From the NCBI GenBank assembly GCA_029264655.1, contig JARHZY010000060.1:1-31127 (forward strand): 31,127 bases of DNA, written 5' to 3'. Positions 16,845 to 24,037 of this stretch are shown piece by piece. The DNA is from Helicobacter sp. (lineage in GTDB: Bacteria > Campylobacterota > Campylobacteria > Campylobacterales > Helicobacteraceae). Numbering within the stretch: the stretch's first letter is position 1; every line of letters begins with the position of its first letter. The position numbers and the translations under genes are program-made. A model generated the notes under the pieces. It saw nothing but the letters and a program-made list of their open reading frames with translations, made no database searches and was not told the DNA's origin.

Positions 16845-16853
16845 TGCTATAAT
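16845..16853 (+). promoter_or_regulatory. Extended -10 promoter of fur
   Basis: TGCTATAAT is a perfect TG-n-TATAAT and predicts a transcript start near 16860, about 54 bases before the fur ATG. Confidence 0.6.
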
Positions 16854-16913
16854 TATTTATAAGATTGGTTTTTACTTTTATATAATTTTTCATATTTAAC
16901 AAGGAGATTTACA

Positions 16914-17375
16914 ATGGATAAAGCAATTGCTAAAAGATTAGAAACGCTTGATTCTATATTATTGCGGTTACGCACTTCAATTAAAAAGAATGGCTTAAAA
17001 AATTCCAAACAGCGTGAAGAGATTATTGGTGTATTATATAAAAGTGGCACACATCTAAGTCCAGAGGAGATTGCTAACCAACTCCGCGTTAAAGATAAAA
17101 ACACAAGTATTTCATCTGTGTATAGAATCTTAAGTTTCTTAGAAAAAGAGCATTTTGTTACAGCACTTGAAGCAGATAAAACAGGGCGTCGTTATGAGAT
17201 TGCCGCAAAAGCCCATCACGACCATATTATTTGTTTGCAATGTGGCGATATTATTGAATTTGTAGATTCTGATATTGAGCATTTACAAATTGAGATTGCC
17301 GAAAAATTTGGCACACAGCTTATAAGCCACGATATGAGGCTTTTTGTGCTTTGTGCTAAATGTAAAAATGCATAA
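16914..17375 (+). CDS. fur: Ferric uptake regulator Fur
   Basis: Iron-responsive DNA-binding repressor of 153 residues. The N-terminal winged helix includes 'KNGLKNSKQREEIIGVLYKS' and 'THLSPEEIANQLRVKDK', then NTSISSVYRIL with the recognition helix near residues 63-73. The metal-binding half has HHDH at 101-104, CLQC at 107-110 and CAKC at 147-150. The text is very close to what I recall of H. pylori Fur, including the N-terminal extension before KNGLKNSKQR. That makes Fur a better call than PerR. AAGGAG lies 8 bases before the start. Confidence 0.95.
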   Translation: MDKAIAKRLETLDSILLRLRTSIKKNGLKNSKQREEIIGVLYKSGTHLSPEEIANQLRVKDKNTSISSVYRILSFLEKEHFVTALEADKTGRRYEIAAKAHHDHIICLQCGDIIEFVDSDIEHLQIEIAEKFGTQLISHDMRLFVLCAKCKNA

Positions 17376-17411
17376 TTTTTTGGTAAATTTTAAACGAATT
17401 ATTTTGTGTTT

Positions 17412-17960
17412 ATGCTACAACGGCTTTTACATGCTTTAGTGCTGTATTTATTGCAAAAAAGTGTATTTGAACGTATTGTATTGTTTAGTATTCTTACGGC
17501 TTGTTGCTTCATCATATTAAGTTATGTTGAACACGATGAATGGGTTGTTGTTAAACGCAAACAAGTTGGTATTGCAACAATTCAAAATGATATAGCAATA
17601 CTTTTTGAAGATTATAATATTCAGAGTAAATGCACAAAGATTATTTGCACGAACAAAGAAGTAAAGCAAAAGCATATACAAACAAAATTGCCCTATACGC
17701 AACACTATTACACACTCTTTTTTACTTGTAATGGCTTATTATGTTATGAGTTTATACGCTCCCTTGAGGCATTACCTACGCTTTTTATACATGAAGTTAG
17801 TTCTTCAAATGCCACGATTATGCAAAACAGCCCAACACAACCCAAAACAACATATGCAATACCATCTTTTTCACAATCAGATAATATTGCTAATGAATTT
17901 AATATGCAATGGACACAAGATATGCATATTGTTTTCTCTATTGGGACATACCAAATATGA
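17412..17960 (+). CDS. Bitopic membrane protein, possibly a PilO/GspM-like or Cts-like component
   Basis: A protein of 182 residues with one N-terminal membrane helix (about residues 20-39, FERIVLFSILTACCFIILSY). A probably periplasmic domain follows, containing 'HYYTLFFTCNGLLCYEFIRSLEALPTLF', a strand-helix pattern like the small domains of PilN/PilO/GspM. ATG 17412 is preferred; a GTG at 17406 is possible. No good ribosome site is visible, and it starts 36 bases after fur, so read-through from fur is likely. It overlaps the next gene by four bases. Function is inferred from topology and the partner gene. Confidence 0.6.
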   Translation: MLQRLLHALVLYLLQKSVFERIVLFSILTACCFIILSYVEHDEWVVVKRKQVGIATIQNDIAILFEDYNIQSKCTKIICTNKEVKQKHIQTKLPYTQHYYTLFFTCNGLLCYEFIRSLEALPTLFIHEVSSSNATIMQNSPTQPKTTYAIPSFSQSDNIANEFNMQWTQDMHIVFSIGTYQI

Positions 17961-18463
17961 ATGTTTATTTACAATTAAATAATAAGAAACTTTGGATTCT
18001 TTCTATTTTTCTTTTTCTCATGTTTATAATGGTGTTATTAATTAAAAAACACATATGGGATACTAAAGTGTATGATGTAGAATCTAGGTTACAATATATA
18101 CAACAATCAAAGAATATTACTCAAAAAGATTTTTACCCCATTATAGCACAAATGCAACCCAAAACCACACCGCAAGATGAAAATACAAAAGGAGTCCAAT
18201 CTGCAACTATAAATCAAGAACATGAAACAGAAACTACACAACTACAAACACCATTAAAACTACACGCTATTCTCAACCAAAATGTACTTATTAATGCCAC
18301 ATGGCTACACATTCATGAGAGTTTTACTTATAATAATACAGAATATATTGTGCAAAAAATAACAACACATGGTGTTTATTTGCAATACAAGGATAACCCA
18401 AACAATATATTTTATCTTGAAATTTTTACGACACCAGAAGAACTTCTTTTGCATATGTATTAA
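17957..18463 (+). CDS. Bitopic membrane protein with C-terminal domain like PilP/GspC homology region
   Basis: A protein of 168 residues: one membrane helix (about 13-34), a flexible linker rich in T, Q and N, and a C-terminal strand-rich domain (about 105-160). The domain starts 'LKLHAILNQNVLINATWL' and continues with YIVQKITTHGVYLQY. The pattern 'L.aI..n..liN..w....d.......V..I...gV.L.y' is that of PilP/GspC homology regions, which dock inner-membrane parts to a secretin. The ATG at 17957 overlaps the stop of the gene before it, so the two are coupled. No secretin gene is in the window. Confidence 0.6.
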   Translation: MNVYLQLNNKKLWILSIFLFLMFIMVLLIKKHIWDTKVYDVESRLQYIQQSKNITQKDFYPIIAQMQPKTTPQDENTKGVQSATINQEHETETTQLQTPLKLHAILNQNVLINATWLHIHESFTYNNTEYIVQKITTHGVYLQYKDNPNNIFYLEIFTTPEELLLHMY

Positions 18464-18502
18464 GTTGGTAATACAAGTTGTAGTATGCTATCATTGCTAT
18501 TT

Positions 18503-18511
18503 TGCTATAAT
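18503..18511 (+). promoter_or_regulatory. Extended -10 promoter before the 89-residue gene
   Basis: Perfect TGCTATAAT; predicted start near 18518, about 32 bases before the ATG at 18550. Confidence 0.55.
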
Positions 18512-18549
18512 TATAAACTTATATAGTTTTTATAGCAGGGAGTTATATT

Positions 18550-18819
18550 ATGTATGACAAAATAAAAATAGAACAATGGATTCAATCACTTAAAATTGCT
18601 TTAATCGAAAATAATGTGCAAGCAGCCTTTTTGCTTACACAAGATCTACCTTTTGATACTCATACTTTTACAGATAATGTAGATGCAGAGATGAAAGAAT
18701 ATCTTGATATAGCACATGAACTCATTGGGCAAACTATTGCTATTTTACAATCCCAACGAGATGATGTGCGTAAGCAGATTGAAAAAATACGGCAAACACG
18801 AAAATTTTTCTTTGAATAA
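18550..18819 (+). CDS. Small helical protein of unknown function
   Basis: A protein of 89 residues, no signal or membrane helix, predicted to be nearly all helix. The C-terminal part (about 55-89) is a charged coiled-coil-like helix ending in 'IEKIRQTRKFFFE'. GCAGGGAG lies just upstream and a perfect extended -10 precedes it, so the gene is credible. The size and helical character recall flagellar or secretion chaperones, but I recognise no family motif and give no function. Confidence 0.65.
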   Translation: MYDKIKIEQWIQSLKIALIENNVQAAFLLTQDLPFDTHTFTDNVDAEMKEYLDIAHELIGQTIAILQSQRDDVRKQIEKIRQTRKFFFE

Positions 18820-18865
18820 AGTAGATATTTTCTCTATATATTAACCCTAAAAAACAAAAAAAGAG

Positions 18866-18871
18866 TATAAT
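18866..18871 (+). promoter_or_regulatory. -10 element of the cytochrome c553 gene
   Basis: TATAAT, preceded by AGAG rather than TG, about 32 bases before the ATG at 18903. Confidence 0.45.
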
Positions 18872-18902
18872 TGACACAACTCGAACTATGAAAGGATACG
18901 AT

Positions 18903-19211
18903 ATGAAAAAAATGTTGCCATTAATGGTTGTTCTAGGTTTAGGTAGTTTTGCGTTGGCTGCAAGCGATCCAGCTGCGATTGTTGCAAAGCAATGTAAAAC
19001 TTGTCATGGTGCAAAAATGGAGAAATCATATCTCAATAAGACACTTGTTGTAAATACACTAAGCAGTGAGGAAATTAAAAAAGATTTGCTAGGGTATAAA
19101 GCAGGCACACTAAATCGTCATAAAATGGGTGCTCAAATGAAAATACAGACAGCAAAACTTAGCACAGAAGATATTGAAGCATTAGCGAAATATATCCCTA
19201 CACTTAAATAA
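18903..19211 (+). CDS. Cytochrome c553, periplasmic monohaem cytochrome
   Basis: A small class I cytochrome c that carries electrons from the bc1 complex to the cbb3 oxidase in Helicobacter. The signal peptide is about 20 residues (MLPLMVVLGLGSFALAA). The haem site CKTCH is at residues 31-35, and the likely axial Met is Met75 or Met79 in HKMGAQM. It ends in 'DIEALAKYIPTLK', nearly the same as the H. pylori c553 tail in memory. I chose ATG 18903 because AAAGGA is well placed before it and the signal peptide then starts MKKM. A hairpin follows at 19221-19260. Confidence 0.92.
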   Translation: MKKMLPLMVVLGLGSFALAASDPAAIVAKQCKTCHGAKMEKSYLNKTLVVNTLSSEEIKKDLLGYKAGTLNRHKMGAQMKIQTAKLSTEDIEALAKYIPTLK

Positions 19212-19220
19212 TTACATAGA

Positions 19221-19260
19221 GCTACATTCTGTTGTATAGAGTTTTGTTGTAGAATGTAGC
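19221..19260. terminator. Hairpin between convergent cytochrome c553 and PPOX genes
   Basis: GCTACATTCT (19221-19230) and AGAATGTAGC (19251-19260) are perfect complements with a 20-base loop. It starts 10 bases after the cytochrome stop and is followed by a C-rich patch, not by T. It could end transcripts from both sides. Confidence 0.5.
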
Positions 19261-19391
19261 CCCACCCATTTAACTTGAACACAATTCAATAAGATGCCAT
19301 AAAATATAAAGTTTCATATGTTGGTATTACTTATTGAAACTATAATCCCATTTAAAACTTCTACCTTAAAGTATAGATAAGAGAGAAATCA

Positions 19392-19790
19392 TTAGGTAAA
19401 GTTATAATTTTCTACAACGCCTTTTATGTGTAATTCTGCGTGCATATCACTCAAATAAAAAATACTAAAACGTGGATCATTGATGTCTTTAAAACTGCTT
19501 GTCCCGCGTTCTAAATATTGTTTTTTAATATCCTTGTCATCACTAAATACTGCTTTTGCATGTATGCGTATCCAGCTATAATCTTGGGCACACACACAAA
19601 TACATACCATAGGGTTTTGCTGTAGTTGCATAAACATTGGTTTGTCATTATTCATGCAATACCAAATCTTATTCTTTGCTAGCATAACACTACCTATTGG
19701 ACGTGCAATAGGCTTACTATCATGTATGGTGCTTAGAATCTGAATCTTATTTTGCTGTAAAAAATCCATAACAATAGTGAGTTTTTCCAT
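19392..19790 (-). CDS. PPOX-class FMN-binding split-barrel protein
   Basis: A protein of 132 residues resembling small pyridoxamine 5'-phosphate oxidase-like flavoproteins. Visible family signs are 'LSTIHDSKPIARPIGSVML' near residues 19-37, 'IWYCMNNDKPMFMQLQQNP' near 42-60, and 'WIRIHAKAVFSDD' near 73-85. Such proteins bind FMN or F420 as dimers, and the substrate is often unknown. AAAGGAAAT precedes the start, and an extended -10 lies about 28 bases further upstream. It converges on the cytochrome c553 gene. It lacks the length and His motif of HugZ haem oxygenases. Confidence 0.82.
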   Translation of the reverse strand: MEKLTIVMDFLQQNKIQILSTIHDSKPIARPIGSVMLAKNKIWYCMNNDKPMFMQLQQNPMVCICVCAQDYSWIRIHAKAVFSDDKDIKKQYLERGTSSFKDINDPRFSIFYLSDMHAELHIKGVVENYNFT

Positions 19791-19817
19791 TTATTTCCTT
19801 TTTGCATATGTATCCAT

Positions 19818-19826
19818 ATTATAGCA
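19818..19826 (-). promoter_or_regulatory. Extended -10 promoter of the PPOX gene
   Basis: Read on the minus strand this is a perfect TGCTATAAT, with its end about 28 bases before the start codon at 19790. Confidence 0.55.
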
Positions 19827-19885
19827 AATTTTATGCGATACCTTTGCTTATATACTTATGTTTTATATAGAATCAAAGGATAGCA

Positions 19886-19894
19886 TGCTATAAT
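19886..19894 (+). promoter_or_regulatory. Extended -10 promoter of the FliJ-like gene
   Basis: Perfect TGCTATAAT; predicted start near 19901, about 19 bases before the ATG at 19920. With the minus-strand element at 19818-19826 it forms a divergent promoter pair. Confidence 0.55.
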
Positions 19895-19919
19895 ATGCCA
19901 TTCAATAAAAAGGGAAGCC

Positions 19920-20345
19920 ATGACAAAGCAACTTGCCAATCTTGTAAAAATTGCGAAACAAAAGCTTGATACGCAAGAAAAAAGTCTTTTACGCAACCAA
20001 ACGCTAATTGCCCGCAAATATGCTGATATTGATTCTATAAATATACAAATTGCCACCATTCCTATACCATCTTCTGGAAGTTTTAGTGCATACCAAAGCC
20101 AAAAAGATTCTATTCAAGCCTATTTATATGAAATTCATGAAATCCAAATACAAATTGGGATTTTAAAACAAGAACAAGAATACATTAAACAACAAATTCG
20201 TATTGCTCACTTAGAACACGAAAAAACACTTTATCTTTACAATCAAGCAAAAGATGCTCAAACTATTGAAAACAATAAAAAAGAAGTAAAGCAACTTGAT
20301 GAAGTTACAATTATGTTACATACAAGACAAAAGCATGTCAAATAA
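19920..20345 (+). CDS. FliJ-like coiled-coil protein
   Basis: A protein of 141 residues, nearly all helix, with two long charged helices around 'IPIPSSGSFSAYQSQKDS' (about 49-66). The C-terminal helix has the layout of FliJ, with 'EHEKTLYLYNQAKDAQTIEN' and then KKEVKQLDE, where FliJ proteins end in a K..E.k.LDE pattern. FliJ is a soluble part of the flagellar export gate that links the FliI ATPase to FlhA. AAAAGGGAAG precedes the start. FliJ sequences are hard to recognise, so another coiled-coil protein is possible. Confidence 0.55.
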   Translation: MTKQLANLVKIAKQKLDTQEKSLLRNQTLIARKYADIDSINIQIATIPIPSSGSFSAYQSQKDSIQAYLYEIHEIQIQIGILKQEQEYIKQQIRIAHLEHEKTLYLYNQAKDAQTIENNKKEVKQLDEVTIMLHTRQKHVK

Positions 20346-21055
20346 GAGCCACAAATGCTTGCAATATAACTTTATCTCTAGTCTAGATTCTAATCGAATT
20401 AGAATTGAACAATGTTTTATATGCCCCTAACGCAGTTATATTATATTCTTTATTTTGTATATTTCGTCAGTTATTTTTATCGACTTACCACATAAATGTT
20501 TATACTTTTCAAATCCCATAAAGTCGCACATATAATTTATTTTATAAAAAATACATTACGAATAGGATATATTGTAATTTATCAAAAACTACCATATAAA
20601 TCAACATACACATACTTCCTATATTTAATTTATATGGGATTACATAAGATAACTATAAATTAAAATTTATGTGAATTTTCATTATCTATTGCAAAGTATG
20701 CATATATTTTATTGTATTTGAATATAGATTTGAAATAATGATTACAATGGATAGATTTATTTTGCAAATTTAAATACAATTTATTCATATGCTTTATTTG
20801 TGTTAGTATTTATAAATACGCTAATTGGGTTATTTTTCATGCGGGTTGCATATGTATTTAATAATTTTTATAAAAATTGCAAAAAATATAATGCCAACAT
20901 TGCTTAGCCATAAGGGATTTTATATATTAAATAAGACAAATTAAGTTTTGTTGTTAAGGATTCTAAAGATATGCAAATAATGTGATAATTTTTATATTTG
21001 ATGCAATATAGAAAATCAAAGAAAATTATTCTATATTGTCATGAATACTAGGCAA
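20346..21055. other. Gene-free stretch between convergent FliJ-like and pseB genes
   Basis: About 710 very AT-rich bases. A perfect small hairpin lies at 20387-20405. I see no reading frame with both a ribosome site and a plausible product, and no RNA gene. Confidence 0.5.
20387..20405. terminator. Small perfect hairpin after the FliJ-like gene
   Basis: ATTCTAAT (20387-20394) and ATTAGAAT (20398-20405) flank a CGA loop, 41 bases past the stop codon. It overlaps a copy of the AGATTCT motif. No T run follows. Confidence 0.35.
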
Positions 21056-22051
21056 TTAGGGAAGTTTGGCAAGCTCTTGAAGTATTTCTTGTTGTGTAAG
21101 CCATTCTGTATTTGTGTTGCTTGCATAAATAAAGTGTGAATCCACTTTTTTACCCTTTTCATTAAGTAAAGTTTTTGCATAATTGATTGGTGTTTGGAAC
21201 ATAATGCTTGGAGATATGATAAAAAAATCATCAAATTCATAGGAAAGATGGGAGTCATCTTCGCTTATCATAACTTCATGAAGTTTTTCTCCTGCCCTTT
21301 TGCCAATAATATTAAAGGTTGCATTGGGAGCTATGGCGTGTGCTAAATCTGTAATTTTAATACTTTTAATTTTTGGGATAAAGATTTCACCACCATGCAT
21401 ACGCGAAAGATTTTTGATAACAAAATGCACTCCCATATCAAGCGAAATAAAAAAACGTGTCATTGCAACATCAGTAATTGGTAATTCTTTTGCTCCTTCA
21501 AGAGCAAGCTTACGAAAAAATGGCACAACACTTCCACGACTACCAATAACATTACCATAACGCACAACACTAAATTTTGCTTGGCTATTACCTTTAATAT
21601 TATTAGCACTTATAAAAAGTTTATCACTACAGAGTTTTGTAGCACCATAGAGATTAATGGGATTTGCGGCTTTGTCTGTTGAGAGTGCAATAATGTGTTT
21701 TACACCTGTTTTTAAACAAGCATCAATCACATTGCTTGCACCATGTATATTGGTTTTAATGCATTCCATAGGATTATATTCAGCTATGGGAACATGTTTT
21801 AATGCGGCTGCGTGGATGCAAATATCAACATCTTTGAGTGCAGATTCTAAACGTTGGCAATCACGAACATCACCCAAGAAATACCGCATACACTTATCAT
21901 TATATACTTGTGCCATTTCGTATTGCTTTAACTCATCGCGACTATACACAATCAAGCGTTTCGGTTTATAATGTTGCAATACAATTTCAATGAATTTTTT
22001 ACCAAAACTTCCTGTGCCTCCTGTAATCAGTATGCTTTTATTATTTAGCAT
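21056..22051 (-). CDS. pseB: UDP-N-acetylglucosamine 4,6-dehydratase (inverting), pseudaminic acid pathway
   Basis: First enzyme of CMP-pseudaminic acid synthesis, which supplies the sugar for flagellin glycosylation in Helicobacter and Campylobacter. It is a short-chain dehydrogenase of 331 residues. The NADP-binding motif TGGTGSFG is at residues 10-17, 'IHAAALKHVPIAEYNPMECI' is near 84-103, and the active-site region is STDKAANPINLYGATKL, with the Asp-Lys pair and the Tyr. Downstream 'VVRYGNVIGSRGSVVPFF' is typical. AAGGAG (22057-22062) precedes the start. It lies 15 bases after a secreted unknown and is probably co-transcribed with it and the Sel1 gene. Confidence 0.95.
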   Translation of the reverse strand: MLNNKSILITGGTGSFGKKFIEIVLQHYKPKRLIVYSRDELKQYEMAQVYNDKCMRYFLGDVRDCQRLESALKDVDICIHAAALKHVPIAEYNPMECIKTNIHGASNVIDACLKTGVKHIIALSTDKAANPINLYGATKLCSDKLFISANNIKGNSQAKFSVVRYGNVIGSRGSVVPFFRKLALEGAKELPITDVAMTRFFISLDMGVHFVIKNLSRMHGGEIFIPKIKSIKITDLAHAIAPNATFNIIGKRAGEKLHEVMISEDDSHLSYEFDDFFIISPSIMFQTPINYAKTLLNEKGKKVDSHFIYASNTNTEWLTQQEILQELAKLP

Positions 22052-22066
22052 GCAAACTCCTTAAAA

Positions 22067-22546
22067 CTAATATTTACTTTGACAAAAATGTATAATATCA
22101 TCATAATTGCGAAATAATGCTTTTTTATTCCATTGTAATGTAAAAAATATTTGTATTTCTTCTTTATTAAGATTCTTAAAACTTTTGCAAAATCCATGCA
22201 TATGTTGTTTGAGTATGCGGTATTCATTGTAGGTTACTATAGCAATATCATCTTTTTGGAAATCTTTAACCTCTTTTGTTGCTTGTTTTGTATTGGCTAG
22301 TGCTTTTTGTTGCATAAGTGTAAAATTATGATATTGTATTTTTTGAAGTATTTTAAGTGCTTGGTATAGATTCTGTAGAGATGCACATAACTTTGTGTAT
22401 GTATTATTGCATTGTGTTTCTTGTATATAAGTTTCAATATCTTGTGCAAAACCAATACGATGCCATATCGCAAACATGCTTAATAATATCATAAAATAGG
22501 TATATTTAAGCTTGATGTTTTGTTGCCATTTTTGCTTATAATACAT
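22067..22546 (-). CDS. Secreted or membrane-anchored protein of unknown function
   Basis: A protein of 159 residues. The start at 22546 gives a basic N-terminus and a hydrophobic stretch (about 19-33, FMILLSMFAIWHRIGFA) before a possible cleavage at FAQ. The mature part is helical with three or four Cys, two of them near its start (ETQCNNTYTKLCASL) and one at the end (HFCQSKY), so disulfides are likely if exported. A longer frame would overlap the Sel1 gene and has no better ribosome site. I recognise no family. It lies between the Sel1-like gene and pseB. Confidence 0.6.
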   Translation of the reverse strand: MYYKQKWQQNIKLKYTYFMILLSMFAIWHRIGFAQDIETYIQETQCNNTYTKLCASLQNLYQALKILQKIQYHNFTLMQQKALANTKQATKEVKDFQKDDIAIVTYNEYRILKQHMHGFCKSFKNLNKEEIQIFFTLQWNKKALFRNYDDIIHFCQSKY

Positions 22547-22574
22547 TATTTTACTTCTATGAAAGTTGATTGTA

Positions 22575-23306
22575 TTATAAAAATTCGTTATATGCATCAC
22601 AAGCATCTGAATTACCTAAATCACAAGATTTGCTATATAACTCTTTTGCCTTTTTGAGATTAAGCTCTGCACCAACCCCTGTGCGGTAATATCCTGCAAG
22701 CTGGTAACATGCTTGTGCATTTTTAAAATCACATGAACGCGTAAGCAAGGCGAAGCCTTGTTTAGGATTTTTCTTTACTCCCCTGCCACTTTCATAAAGA
22801 TTCCATGCCTCAAAGCATGCTGTAGCATTATCTCCATTGCATGCAATTTGTCTTGCATTTAGTGCTTTTTGCCTTTGATTATGTAAAAGATAAATCTGTG
22901 CATAAGCTCGGCATACTTCTGTGCTATTAAGATTACATTGTGTTGAATTTTTATCTGCAAATGCTAAGGCTTGAGCACACATACTTTTGTTGTTATTGAT
23001 ACATTGTGTGAGCATTTCTCTAAATTTATCATCAATTTGATAGGCTTGCTGGCGACTTTTTGAAGTAATGAGTTGCTGGTTGCCTAATGGTGTGTTTTGC
23101 ACGCCTGTTAATTCATCAACATGAAGTTCATCTAACATATCCCAACTTTTTTCGTTTTTAGATTCTGTAGTTTTTATACCACCACTTGGAGTATCTGGTC
23201 CTATGCGTATAACTTCTACTGGTGGCAAATCATTTCCATTTTGCCCATATGACACACATAATCCGCAACAAAATATAAGCATACTATAGAATATAGTTTT
23301 CAACAT
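22575..23306 (-). CDS. Sel1-repeat, cysteine-rich Hcp-like secreted protein
   Basis: A protein of 243 residues with a signal peptide (about 1-21, MLKTIFYSMLIFCCGLCVSYG), a low-complexity linker, and helical repeats from about residue 90. Two clear Sel1-like units carry the Cys pairs typical of Helicobacter cysteine-rich proteins: ACNGDNATACFEAWNLYESG followed by SCDFKNAQACYQLAGYYRTG, then SCDLGNSDACDAYNEF. In Hcp proteins each such pair forms a disulfide in a helix pair. Some Hcp proteins bind penicillin, but the function here is unknown. A minus-strand TGGTATAAT lies upstream at 23332-23340. Confidence 0.87.
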   Translation of the reverse strand: MLKTIFYSMLIFCCGLCVSYGQNGNDLPPVEVIRIGPDTPSGGIKTTESKNEKSWDMLDELHVDELTGVQNTPLGNQQLITSKSRQQAYQIDDKFREMLTQCINNNKSMCAQALAFADKNSTQCNLNSTEVCRAYAQIYLLHNQRQKALNARQIACNGDNATACFEAWNLYESGRGVKKNPKQGFALLTRSCDFKNAQACYQLAGYYRTGVGAELNLKKAKELYSKSCDLGNSDACDAYNEFL

Positions 23307-23331
23307 ACACCTCGCATCACAAAATATATGA

Positions 23332-23340
23332 ATTATACCA
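23332..23340 (-). promoter_or_regulatory. Extended -10 promoter of the Sel1/Hcp-like gene
   Basis: On the minus strand this reads TGGTATAAT, a perfect TG-n-TATAAT. The predicted start near 23325 leaves about 19 bases before the ATG at 23306, with GCGAGGTG between. Confidence 0.55.
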
Positions 23341-23455
23341 TAAAATAACAGACATATAAAAACGATAGCTAGCTATGTAATAATAAATAGTGATTTTATC
23401 TCATATGCTCTTATAATATCAGCATAATTTATTTGAAATAAACAGATAGAAAATA

Positions 23456-23464
23456 TGCTATAAT
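23456..23464 (+). promoter_or_regulatory. Extended -10 promoter overlapping the apparent pseudopilin start
   Basis: Perfect TGCTATAAT whose last two bases are the first two of an in-frame ATG at 23463. Transcription would begin near 23471, so the first usable start is the ATG at 23472. Confidence 0.55.
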
Positions 23465-23471
23465 GGGGAAT

Positions 23472-24032
23472 ATGGAATCTATACAACAGAAAAAATATGA
23501 GTATTGCATACGGCACTATTGGCAACATACAACAAGTGGGTTTAGTCTGCTTGAAGTATTATTGGCATTATTTGTTATTGGAATCTTGGGTGTAAGTGCC
23601 ATACGCAGCATAAGTGCATTGAGAGCACAGAACTACCGCATACAACATTTTTTGCTTACACATGCAAGTCTTTTTGAAACACAGCTTTTTATTAATAAGC
23701 AATTAAGCATGATAAAACCAAAAAGTCTTACTATAACATCTAAAAGTGTAGCATGGCAAAAATATGATAGACTTTTTCTTGGGGCGACACAGAATGATTA
23801 TATGGATTTTTCCCTACAGACTACACAAGTAACATTGACACACAAAGATAATAAGCTTTACTTCAATGATGCTTTATTGCTTCACAATGTGGCAAGTATG
23901 CGATTTTGGCATACACAAATCAAGCCATATGATATACTATCATATAGCATATGTGGCACCATATGCATAACAGATTCAATAATGCTTGAAGAAGTCGAAC
24001 AAGCATTGCCCGATACTAAGATAAAGATATAG
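23472..24032 (+). CDS. Type II/IV pseudopilin with prepilin leader
   Basis: A protein of 186 residues. A hydrophilic leader of about 23 residues ends in TTSG and is followed by FSLLEVLLALFVIGILG. That is a prepilin peptidase site (G23/F24) with Glu28 at the +5 position, then a hydrophobic helix. The rest is a small globular domain with two Cys near the end (SICGTICI). It resembles minor pseudopilins of type II secretion or competence systems such as GspI or Campylobacter CtsG. The start is set at 23472 because the promoter covers 23456-23464. It leads a three-gene unit ending in the PilT-like ATPase. Confidence 0.75.
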   Translation: MESIQQKKYEYCIRHYWQHTTSGFSLLEVLLALFVIGILGVSAIRSISALRAQNYRIQHFLLTHASLFETQLFINKQLSMIKPKSLTITSKSVAWQKYDRLFLGATQNDYMDFSLQTTQVTLTHKDNKLYFNDALLLHNVASMRFWHTQIKPYDILSYSICGTICITDSIMLEEVEQALPDTKIKI

Positions 24033-24037
24033 AATCT

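Noticed and set aside
16914..17375. PerR as the identity of the Fur-family regulator
   Set aside because: The N-terminal extension, the KNGLKNSKQR segment and both CxxC pairs match Helicobacter Fur more closely.
17909..17956. Longer start for the PilP/GspC-like gene
   Set aside because: It would overlap the upstream gene by about 50 bases; ATG 17957 gives the usual ATGA overlap and a normal N-terminus.
22547..22606. Longer start for the secreted unknown, overlapping the Sel1-like gene
   Set aside because: The added residues have no signal-peptide character, and the shorter form places the hydrophobic segment correctly.
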